64,000 nucleotides of DNA from Candidatus Terasakiella magnetica (lineage in GTDB: Bacteria; Pseudomonadota; Alphaproteobacteria; Rhodospirillales; Terasakiellaceae), in assembly GCF_900093605.1 (NCBI RefSeq), contig NZ_FLYE01000044.1:57097-121096 (forward strand), written 5' to 3'. Numbering within the stretch: position 1 is the stretch's first letter; every line of letters begins with the position of its first letter. Below, one piece after another: positions 52,759 to 60,512 of the stretch. The notes beneath the pieces were generated by a model. That model searched no databases, had not been told where the DNA came from, and saw only the letters and a program-made list of their open reading frames with translations. Both the position numbers and the translations under genes were made by a program.

Positions 52759-53094
52759 TTACGTATTGAGCGCGCTAACAGCTTCATCAATTGTGCCATG
52801 GATTGTAAAGACTTTATCCAAGCGAGCCAGTTGTAAAACACGCATGGCACTTTCAGAAATATTTGCCAGTGCAAAGCCCGTTGTGTTGCGCCGCCCGGTC
52901 TGGAAAGCCTCAACAAGGCTGGCAATGCCTGAACTGTCAATATATGAGACATCAGCCATACCCACCACAACGGCTTGACCATTATTGACTTGTTCTAACA
53001 GGGCTTGGCGCAGTTGCGGAGAGGTTTCTAGATCAACTTCACCGCTCAGTTCAAAGATGATAACGCCGTTTTCTTCACGTTTTGTGAGGTCCAT
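52759..53094 (-). CDS. STAS-domain protein (MlaB-like/anti-sigma antagonist)
   Basis: This 111-residue STAS protein has DSSG at residues 53-56, with Ser55 in the position phosphorylated in SpoIIAA-type antagonists. STAS proteins of Mla operons (MlaB) bind MlaF. It begins six bases after the stop of the SpoIIE-type gene. Because that gene encodes a kinase-like and a phosphatase domain, the STAS protein may be a regulatory target rather than only a structural subunit. Confidence 0.85.
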   Translation of the reverse strand: MDLTKREENGVIIFELSGEVDLETSPQLRQALLEQVNNGQAVVVGMADVSYIDSSGIASLVEAFQTGRRNTTGFALANISESAMRVLQLARLDKVFTIHGTIDEAVSALNT

Positions 53095-53100
53095 TTTTTC

Positions 53101-54873
53101 TTAGCCTTTATTCAATTCTATATTTTTAACTAATCTTAGCAGGTTTCCTTCGCCTTGTGTGGGGCGAAGATACTGCACATCGTCCATAACTTCCTGAATG
53201 AGGTGCGTGCCAAGCCCGCCGGGGCGTAGTTCTTCTAAATCACGTGGTTTGATAATGCCCGGTGCAACCATGGGGGCAAAATCACGCAGGCGAAAGACCA
53301 GTCGGCCCGGTCTTTGGCGCACGGTCAGTTCAATCTCTTCATCACTGGACCCGCCGTAAGCATGGCGAATGACATTCTGACAGGCTTCATCCAAGGCAAG
53401 CACGACATCGGTTGTGGTCTGTTCATCACAACCGACTTTTAAACAGGCTTCGCGCACGCAGGCACGCGATAGTTTCATCCAGCTGGGGCGCGCCGGGAAT
53501 TTAAAATCAATCAGCCATTCCCCATCGGCTTCTTCGATTTGTTCACTATCATCAAAGCTGGCTTTAACTTCAATCTCGTCATCTTTGCGAAGCGAATCGG
53601 TTAAGGCTAAAACCGTCACATCATCGCGCAGCTTCTCACCACTTTGTGAAACCGCCTGCACAAGGTGATGGAGCTGGACCTTTAAGGGTTGGTCCTGAAA
53701 GGCATTCAGGATTTTGCGCACCCCGATTGTATCTAATGGCGCGCCGCTTTGGGTATAGCCCTCTGTCAGACCATCAGTATAGATATAAAGAGAGCCGCCT
53801 TTTGGGAAAATTTGTACTTCTTGATAAGCCCCATCCTCACCGGGCATGGGCGGCACAATACCAAGGGGCGGGCCATCTGCGCCAAAGGTTTCAAATTCAT
53901 CATCTTGATGAAGCACAACAGGTTCATGGCCTGCGTTAGACAGGCGGATTAATCCTTCACATCCCGGTCTTGGATCATAAATCCCGGCAACCATGGTGAC
54001 AAACATGCCATGGGCGGCGGTCTCACAAAGCTCTGCATTAATGCGGCCTAAAAGCTTGCCCGGGTCGCGCACCGTTTTGCCCAGACAGCGAAATAAGGAG
54101 GCTGTTTTAGACATGAGCAAGGCTGCATTGATGCCTTTGCCTGATACATCACCAAGGGTAAAATAAAGCCGACCATCGGGCAGGGTGAAATAATCAAAGA
54201 AATCACCGGAAACACCGCGCGCAGCTTTATTAATACCAGCGATTTGTTCTTCAGAAGAGCTGTTTTCATCTGGCAAAAAACGCCGTTGAATTTCAGCGGC
54301 CAGTTCAAGCTCACGTTTGACACGTTCTTGTTCTACAAGGGCTTTAGCCATGCGCGCATTGATTACCGCAAGGGCAGCTGAGGCGGCTAATGTTTCTAAA
54401 ACCTTTAAATCGGTTTCACCAAACAGGTCATCGTGGTTTTTCTTATTCACCAGCTCAATGGCACCGACGCAACGGTCTTTTACGCTTAAAGGCGCGCAGA
54501 GGATGGAGCGGGTGGTGAAACCCGTTTGGTCATCAACTGCACCATAAAAGCTCGGATCATTTTTAACATCGCGCACCAAGGCCCCTTCATTGGCAGCAAC
54601 AGAGCGCCCAACGATACCTTGACCATATTCAAGGGTGAGTCCGGTAATTTCGGTTGCGCCATAACAGGCCACACAGGTGATGATCTGGGAAGTTTCATCT
54701 AATAAGAAGACAGCGCCGCCTTCAGCCTCTAGATAATCGGTGATTTCACACAGGGCAGTTTGCAGGGTTTCATCAACATTTAAGGTGTTGGCAAATTCTG
54801 CTGTCATGCTGGCGAGCAGGTTGATCTGCTCTGCAATGCTGACGGGGATTGTATCGTCATGTGTCTTTTCCAT
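53101..54873 (-). CDS. GAF-SpoIIE phosphatase with C-terminal HATPase kinase domain
   Basis: This 590-residue protein has an N-terminal GAF domain (about 20-170), a coiled connector (ALVEQERVKRELELAAEIQRRFLP), a SpoIIE/PP2C phosphatase domain (about 215-400, GVSGDFFDYF and LGDVSGKG) and a C-terminal RsbW-like HATPase domain (about 460-585, LALDEACQNVIRHAYGG and GLGTHLIQEVMDDV). Both arms of a partner switch are therefore in one chain. It is the first gene of the operon, next to the STAS gene and the Mla transporter genes. Confidence 0.9.
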   Translation of the reverse strand: MEKTHDDTIPVSIAEQINLLASMTAEFANTLNVDETLQTALCEITDYLEAEGGAVFLLDETSQIITCVACYGATEITGLTLEYGQGIVGRSVAANEGALVRDVKNDPSFYGAVDDQTGFTTRSILCAPLSVKDRCVGAIELVNKKNHDDLFGETDLKVLETLAASAALAVINARMAKALVEQERVKRELELAAEIQRRFLPDENSSSEEQIAGINKAARGVSGDFFDYFTLPDGRLYFTLGDVSGKGINAALLMSKTASLFRCLGKTVRDPGKLLGRINAELCETAAHGMFVTMVAGIYDPRPGCEGLIRLSNAGHEPVVLHQDDEFETFGADGPPLGIVPPMPGEDGAYQEVQIFPKGGSLYIYTDGLTEGYTQSGAPLDTIGVRKILNAFQDQPLKVQLHHLVQAVSQSGEKLRDDVTVLALTDSLRKDDEIEVKASFDDSEQIEEADGEWLIDFKFPARPSWMKLSRACVREACLKVGCDEQTTTDVVLALDEACQNVIRHAYGGSSDEEIELTVRQRPGRLVFRLRDFAPMVAPGIIKPRDLEELRPGGLGTHLIQEVMDDVQYLRPTQGEGNLLRLVKNIELNKG

Positions 54874-55025
54874 GGCGCTACTATGACCGGATTATTCTTA
54901 AACGAAAAGGAGAAGTTTAAGGCTTTGCCCATTTTCCCGTGGAGCCAATTTATTGTTTCTAATGGACTCTCGCTTTGTTTTTGTATTTTAATAGACAAAG
55001 AAAATAAATGGTTGTGGAGGGGCAC

Positions 55026-56564
55026 ATGTTTGAGACAGCGGAATTAGGGCGTTCGATTTCTAAAAAAGAATTTGAAGCAGAGGTTCAGGATTTACGAACA
55101 GAACTGTTAGGCATTCAACAAGACCTCAGGCAATGTGACTTCCCTGTTGTTATCGTTATGGCTGGTGTGGATGGTGCTGGTAAAGGCACCACGGTGAATT
55201 CTTTAAATGAATGGATGGATTCACGCTGGATTGATAACAATGCCTATGTGCGCCATTCTGATGAAGAATCGGAACGTCCGCCTTATTGGCGCTATTGGCG
55301 CGATCTACCGCCTAAAGGCAAGCTCGGTATTTTCTTAAGCTCTTGGTATAGCTCGCCTCTGCTGGATAATGTCTATGGCACCATCACCAAGGCAGAATAT
55401 GATGAAAAGCTCGACCGCATTAAAGCGTTTGAGAAAACCTTGGCAGATGATGGGGCATTGATCCTGAAATTCTGGATGCATCTGGGCAAGGATGAGCAGA
55501 AAAAGCGCTTAAAGAAACTGGAAAAAGACGAACTTCAGTCTTGGCGGGTGAATGAAAGTGATTGGAACCATTGGCGCCTGTATGATCAGTTTATTGATAG
55601 TGCAGAGCGTCTGATTATGCGCACCTCTAAAGGTCATGCACCTTGGTCTATCGTGGAAGGGGTTGATCCGCGTTATGCCTCTTTGACCGTTGCCAAGCAA
55701 ATCCGCGATGCGATTGTGCGCCATATTGAGTTGCGCAAAACACAAAAAGAAGCCTTGGCTCAACTTAAGGCAAAACAAGCAAGTGAACCTGAAGTCGATG
55801 CGGGCAAAGCCAATAAAGACGCCCCTGTTGAACCATTGCCTTATCCAACGGTTCTCAGCAGTCTTGATATGAGCCAGAAGGCGGAGAAAGCGGCCTATAA
55901 AACGGAACTGAAAGCCCTTCAGGGTCGCCTTAATATGTTGTCGCGCAAGGCAAGCGAAAGAGGGGTTTCGACCGTTCTTGTATTTGAAGGCTCAGACGCT
56001 GCTGGTAAAGGCGGCAATATCCGGCGCATTACCACGGCCCTTGATGCGCGCAGTTATAAGGTTTTGCCTTTTGCAGCGCCCAATGATGACGAGCGTGCGC
56101 ACCATTATTTGTGGCGGTTTTGGCGTCATATGTCGCGCGCGGGGCGCATGACGATTTTTGATCGCTCATGGTATGGGCGTGTGCTGGTGGAGCGTTGCGA
56201 AGGCTTTGCGCGTGAAGATGAATGGCGTCGTGCCTATGGTGAGATTGTCGATTTTGAAGATCAAATTGTTGATCATGGCACGGTCTTGTTGAAATTCTGG
56301 ATTCATATTGACCCAGATGAGCAGTTAGCACGGTTTAAAGCGCGTGAAGTGACGCCATGGAAACAGTGGAAACTGACAGATGAAGACTGGCGTAACCGTG
56401 AAAAATGGGCGCTTTATGAAGAAGCGGTCAACGATCTGGTTGAAAAAACCAGCACTTCAAACGCACCATGGACTTTGGTGGAAGGCAACGATAAGAAGTT
56501 TGCCCGCCTGAAAGTTCTGCGCTCAGTCTGTGATGCGCTGGAAGCACGCTTGGCAAAGAAGTAA
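55026..56564 (+). CDS. pap: Polyphosphate:AMP phosphotransferase (two PPK2 domains)
   Basis: This 512-residue protein has two PPK2 domains (about 15-235 and 285-510), each with a Walker A-like motif (AGVDGAGKGT at about 46-55 and FEGSDAAGKGG near 317). Both retain the WYS/SWYGR segments. It transfers phosphate from polyphosphate to AMP, making ADP. The ATG at 55026 was preferred over 55008 because TGGAGGGGCAC lies directly before it. Confidence 0.9.
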   Translation: MFETAELGRSISKKEFEAEVQDLRTELLGIQQDLRQCDFPVVIVMAGVDGAGKGTTVNSLNEWMDSRWIDNNAYVRHSDEESERPPYWRYWRDLPPKGKLGIFLSSWYSSPLLDNVYGTITKAEYDEKLDRIKAFEKTLADDGALILKFWMHLGKDEQKKRLKKLEKDELQSWRVNESDWNHWRLYDQFIDSAERLIMRTSKGHAPWSIVEGVDPRYASLTVAKQIRDAIVRHIELRKTQKEALAQLKAKQASEPEVDAGKANKDAPVEPLPYPTVLSSLDMSQKAEKAAYKTELKALQGRLNMLSRKASERGVSTVLVFEGSDAAGKGGNIRRITTALDARSYKVLPFAAPNDDERAHHYLWRFWRHMSRAGRMTIFDRSWYGRVLVERCEGFAREDEWRRAYGEIVDFEDQIVDHGTVLLKFWIHIDPDEQLARFKAREVTPWKQWKLTDEDWRNREKWALYEEAVNDLVEKTSTSNAPWTLVEGNDKKFARLKVLRSVCDALEARLAKK

Positions 56565-56578
56565 AGACTTATGGAACG

Positions 56579-56608
56579 GGCTCTTATTGATAAGGTGCAA
56601 TAAGAGCC
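56579..56608. other. Perfect 11-bp hairpin at convergent gene ends
   Basis: GGCTCTTATTG and its complement form an 11-base stem with an 8-base loop, spanning the end of the SBP gene and its stop codon, 15 bases after the PPK2 gene. No T-tract follows on either strand, so termination is uncertain; it may stop readthrough or stabilise RNA ends. Confidence 0.4.
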
Positions 56609-57312
56609 TGTCCTTCAGGGGATTGAAGGGTCGTGAGTATATGGTGGTTAAACTCAGCCAGATCATTATCGCTAAAGGCCTTATGGCTTAGGGCTGCACC
56701 AATATTTACAAAACCTACTGCACCGGGCAAAAGCGTAACTTTTCTGTCAAGGCGCTCATTGCGTATAATATAAGGGCCGGTGATGGAGCCAATAATCACC
56801 CCGGCAACCTGCTTTTTAGTTAAGCTGGATAAGCAGGTGGCATAGTCTTTTTCCAAGATCATATTTTGCGGTGTGAAGATAAGGGTGGGATAGGAAAAAC
56901 CAATAATGCCACAGATACCATGTTTGGCAAATCCAGATAAGTCGTGTGGTTTGCCTTGAGTGTGGGTGGCGATATTCAGCTTTTCAACAAGAATAGGGTC
57001 ACTGTAATGGGCGTTTTTCTGGCGTTGTGGGGTGGCAAGAACAGAAAGGGCAACATCGATTTTACCGCTATGAAGCCATTTATACATACGACCAAACGGC
57101 ATGGAGCGAAAAACAACGCGATGGCCCATTTTTTTTAAAGCTTTTATGGCAATGGTCGGGATAATCCCGCCAGCGCGATCACCATCGCGAAAAACCAGTG
57201 GCGGGTTATGAGGAATACCCACTGTAATGTCTTTTGCCTGTCCCGTCGGTGCCTTTAGGCAGAGGAACAGTAGAAGGTTCACCAAAAAAAAGAATGTTGT
57301 TTTTTTACTCAT
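56584..57312 (-). CDS. Family 3 periplasmic solute-binding protein
   Basis: The ATG at 57312 gives a signal peptide (MSKKTTFFFLVNLLLFLCLKAPTGQA); a longer frame is not supported. The mature protein has the family 3 (SBP_bac_3) pattern ITVGIPHNPPLVFRDGD, a GGIIPTI segment and a second lobe with GICGIIGF. No permease or ATPase is nearby, so it may feed the histidine kinase encoded 13 bases upstream instead of a transporter. Confidence 0.85.
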   Translation of the reverse strand: MSKKTTFFFLVNLLLFLCLKAPTGQAKDITVGIPHNPPLVFRDGDRAGGIIPTIAIKALKKMGHRVVFRSMPFGRMYKWLHSGKIDVALSVLATPQRQKNAHYSDPILVEKLNIATHTQGKPHDLSGFAKHGICGIIGFSYPTLIFTPQNMILEKDYATCLSSLTKKQVAGVIIGSITGPYIIRNERLDRKVTLLPGAVGFVNIGAALSHKAFSDNDLAEFNHHILTTLQSPEGQALIAPYQ

Positions 57313-57325
57313 ATGCTGGGGAAGC

Positions 57326-58852
57326 CTATCTAAGGGGAAGCCTGATGAAGAAAGTTGTTCCTTTTCCTTCTTCAGTTTCAAAATAAATCTTACCTTTGTG
57401 TTTATTGACAATCATATCATAACATAAGGTCAGCCCTTGCCCGGTGCCGCGCCCGACCTCTTTGGTCGTGTAAAATGGTAAAAAGATATTATCTTGAACA
57501 TCTTTTGGAATACCCGTGCCATTATCAGAAATTGTGATGAGGCAATGGTCTTCATTGAGGGCGCTGGTAACTTTTAAGACGCCCTTGCGCTCAGTTTTGT
57601 GGTCTTCAATGGCATGGGTGGCATTGATGATTAAATTCAGGATCACCTGATTGATTTCGTTATAATATCCCATGACCATACAGTCACCGTCATGTAACTG
57701 TTCTTCAACACGGGCAATATGTTTCCATTGATTGGAAGAGATGGTTAAAGCACGTTTAAGGCAGCCATTGATATCAACTTGGCTCTTATCTTTTTGCCCA
57801 CTATGGTTAAATTCTTTCATGGCGCGCACGATGTCGCTGATAATGGTAAGGCCTTCAGTTGTTTCTGTAAGGCAGCCGTCTATTTCTTCTGAGATAAAAT
57901 CCAGATCAAGTTCTTCAATTTTTGCTTCAACCCATTTGTTGAACTCTTCAGTGTTTTGGGTGTCACTGTCTTTTGAGAGTTGATCTTTTAGACTGTTTAG
58001 AAAACTCACATAGCGTTTTTGTGCGCTATTCATAAAATGAATGTTAGAACTGATATATTGAATAGGTGTGTTGATTTCATGGGCAATCCCACCTGCGAGA
58101 TGGCCGATGGCTTCAATTTTCTGCGCTTCTAACAGGTTACTGGCGAGTTGCTTGTTTTCTTGGTGCAGGTCTTGGCGGCGTTTCATCAACTGGTTGAAGG
58201 AATGGATGACCATGGCGATTTCATCTTTCTTCTCCCAGCTGATTGGGGTGGGGAAGTTGTCATGCTCGGTTTCTTCAATGGCCTTGACCATCCGTTTCAA
58301 CGGTTTTTTGATCATTTGTTGGCTGATATAAATTGCGCCCAAAATAATGGAGATGCAAATGATCAACACGATAGGCAGGTTTTGAAGCACACGTGTGATA
58401 AAGGCCTCAAAAATGTATTTGTCGGTGAAGAAAATTTGAATTTTACCGATTTCTTCTCGGGCGCTGTCGGTTTGAAAATAAATAGGTTCTTCAATAAGGT
58501 TTGCGTTTTCGCCTTGTTCTTGGTGGCCTTGCTGGATAAAGACTTGCGCGTCTTCATCCCATACAATAATGCCAGTCACACCGGGATGCACCAGCTGGCT
58601 TTCAATGAGCTTTCCAAGGCGCCGTTTATCTAAATTCCAGAGATATTCACCGCTCAGCGCAAGAAGGTCAGCGGTGATGCTCTGTTGGGCTTTCTTATAT
58701 TGTACTTTAGTTTTTTGATAGTCTATTCCCTCAACAAGAAGGATGGAAAGAACAGCAAAAAAAATGACTAAGGGCAGAAAGACGCTAAGGAACTTTACTT
58801 CCAAGCGATCATAAAAATTGAGCTTATAAATTTTGGATGTTTGATCAGTCAT
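57326..58852 (-). CDS. Membrane sensor histidine kinase
   Basis: This 508-residue kinase has a first membrane helix at about 20-45, a periplasmic sensor region (about 45-170), a second helix near 175-195, HAMP (about 195-245), a dimerisation/phosphoacceptor domain with HEINTPIQYI (His in GGIAHE) and an HATPase domain (VILNLIINATHAI, GTGQGLTLCYDMI). Its periplasmic part is flanked by two genes for periplasmic binding proteins, possible co-sensors. Its cognate regulator is probably the receiver encoded at 59655. Confidence 0.93.
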   Translation of the reverse strand: MTDQTSKIYKLNFYDRLEVKFLSVFLPLVIFFAVLSILLVEGIDYQKTKVQYKKAQQSITADLLALSGEYLWNLDKRRLGKLIESQLVHPGVTGIIVWDEDAQVFIQQGHQEQGENANLIEEPIYFQTDSAREEIGKIQIFFTDKYIFEAFITRVLQNLPIVLIICISIILGAIYISQQMIKKPLKRMVKAIEETEHDNFPTPISWEKKDEIAMVIHSFNQLMKRRQDLHQENKQLASNLLEAQKIEAIGHLAGGIAHEINTPIQYISSNIHFMNSAQKRYVSFLNSLKDQLSKDSDTQNTEEFNKWVEAKIEELDLDFISEEIDGCLTETTEGLTIISDIVRAMKEFNHSGQKDKSQVDINGCLKRALTISSNQWKHIARVEEQLHDGDCMVMGYYNEINQVILNLIINATHAIEDHKTERKGVLKVTSALNEDHCLITISDNGTGIPKDVQDNIFLPFYTTKEVGRGTGQGLTLCYDMIVNKHKGKIYFETEEGKGTTFFIRLPLR

Positions 58853-58871
58853 TACAGATTACATCAAAGGC

Positions 58872-59633
58872 TTATTGATAAGGACTGACAAGTGTTTTCC
58901 ATTCATTGCGATGATTAGCAAGTGTCTGATCTAAAAATGCTTTCAGCTCTTTATGGTGATTGATCACCAAAATTCGGCGCTTATAGGATGAATGTTTTTT
59001 AGGTGCGATGAAGATGTTTTTATAGTGGGCATTTTGTGACTTTTCAAAATGGGCACTGGATGTGGGCATCAACATACAATCGATATCGCCATTGATGAGT
59101 TTTTCAAGGTTATCTAGATGGTTGTCTGAATTAACACGACGGATGTTTCCGCCTTTTTCGATATAAGGGTCAATGTCAGGATAGTTATGGCCATGTAACC
59201 CGCCAAATATCATGCCCTCAAGGCTTTTTGCACCATCATACATCACCGGTTTTACTTTGGTTGAGAGAATGGAGTTGCCATCATTTAGCAATGTCTCAGC
59301 ACTCCAGAGGTATTTTGTCTCTGCCTTATCTTTAAACCAAGCGGGGTTGACCCAAGGCACAATGGCGAGTTTTTTACCTGTGATGACCTTATTTACCCGA
59401 GGGCGAGAGCTGGGTGAAACTGTAAATTTATACTGTCCGTCTGATTTGTTTGTCAGGAATTTTGCCAAGTCATGCGTGAGCCCCGTTTCATTGGAAATAA
59501 TAAAAGGAGGATGGGTATGATAGGTGTAAATTTTGACTTCCTTGGCAGCCTCTGCATAAGAATTTTGATTAAAGAACAGAGCTGTGAATAAAATAATGAG
59601 ACTTAGGCAACGGTACATCATGGTGTTTCTCAA
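58872..59633 (-). CDS. Family 3 periplasmic solute-binding protein (second)
   Basis: This 253-residue protein has a signal peptide (cleavage near SYA-EA) and family 3 features (VKIYTYHTHPPFIISNE, PSSRPRVNKVI). It is a paralogue-like partner of the protein encoded at 56584; both end in PYQ. An ATG a few codons in (MMYRC) may be the true start. It probably acts as a ligand-binding input to the kinase. Confidence 0.85.
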   Translation of the reverse strand: MRNTMMYRCLSLIILFTALFFNQNSYAEAAKEVKIYTYHTHPPFIISNETGLTHDLAKFLTNKSDGQYKFTVSPSSRPRVNKVITGKKLAIVPWVNPAWFKDKAETKYLWSAETLLNDGNSILSTKVKPVMYDGAKSLEGMIFGGLHGHNYPDIDPYIEKGGNIRRVNSDNHLDNLEKLINGDIDCMLMPTSSAHFEKSQNAHYKNIFIAPKKHSSYKRRILVINHHKELKAFLDQTLANHRNEWKTLVSPYQ

Positions 59634-59654
59634 AGGTGGGAGTGCAATAAATAT

Positions 59655-60032
59655 CTACAGGTTTTGTTCCATACCCAGTGATAGGGATATGGTATTCATT
59701 AAATCATTAAGTGGAAATGGTTTGCTGAAAAAGGGGATGCCCATTTCTTCAATGTTTTTTTGGTCCTTTTGGTGACAATGACCGGAGAGGACGATGGTTT
59801 TAAGCCCGGGAAAATGATTTTGTAAATGGGTAATGAGCGCGAGCCCATCCATATCAGGCATTTTGATATCTGTAACCACAAGGTCGATATCACTATCTTC
59901 TTCAAGCAATGTTATCGCATCGGTTGCTTTATCGCGATAATGAAAAGTCCAATCAAGCTTACTTCCATAAAGCTCCCGACGGATTCCATTGAGAATTTTT
60001 TTCTCATCATCAATGAAAAGAATATTGTACAT
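59655..60032 (-). CDS. CheY-like response regulator
   Basis: This 125-residue single-domain receiver has the acid pair (IDDE), phosphoacceptor Asp55 (VVTDIKMPD), a conserved Ser (LSG) and Lys (FSKPF). There is no output domain. It is the first gene of the four-gene run response regulator-SBP-kinase-SBP, so it is likely the kinase's partner. Confidence 0.92.
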   Translation of the reverse strand: MYNILFIDDEKKILNGIRRELYGSKLDWTFHYRDKATDAITLLEEDSDIDLVVTDIKMPDMDGLALITHLQNHFPGLKTIVLSGHCHQKDQKNIEEMGIPFFSKPFPLNDLMNTISLSLGMEQNL

Positions 60033-60148
60033 ATTTTTATTATTCCAAGTTTACTTCGCTAGAGACTCAGCATTTGCACTCTATCATGTGATGTAAAATT
60101 GAATATCCCCATATGGGAACTAGGGTTTTTACCTTATGGGTCAAGCCC

Positions 60149-60406
60149 TTAAACAAGAGCATCCATAAATTCAGCCAGCTTGATATCTTTTTCGCTGATC
60201 CCGCCTGTGTCATGGGTGGTGAGCGTGACTTCAACCCGGTTATAGACATTAAACCATTCTGGGTGATGGTTCATTTTTTCAGCCTTGAGGGCGACTTGGG
60301 TCATGAAGGCAAAGGCCTGATTGAAATCTTTAAATTTAAATGTGCGCACCATGGCATCGCGCGCTTCAAGGCGACTCCAATGTGTAAGGTGGGATATGTC
60401 GATCAT
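60149..60406 (-). CDS. phhB: Pterin-4a-carbinolamine dehydratase
   Basis: This 85-residue protein has the PCD motif [20 protein letters not shown]. It dehydrates 4a-hydroxytetrahydrobiopterin to recycle the pterin cofactor. The ATG at 60406 follows GGAGGTACATATC, a better start than a longer frame starting at 60421. No phenylalanine hydroxylase gene is in the window. Confidence 0.9.
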   Translation of the reverse strand: MIDISHLTHWSRLEARDAMVRTFKFKDFNQAFAFMTQVALKAEKMNHHPEWFNVYNRVEVTLTTHDTGGISEKDIKLAEFMDALV

Positions 60407-60512
60407 GATATGTACCTCCATCTTTCATATAGGGAGGCTTTGAAAGTTTTCAAAAAGAGAGTACAATAATTGCATAAAAACAAACCTTTGTCTTAAATCA
60501 AAGGAGGGGGCG

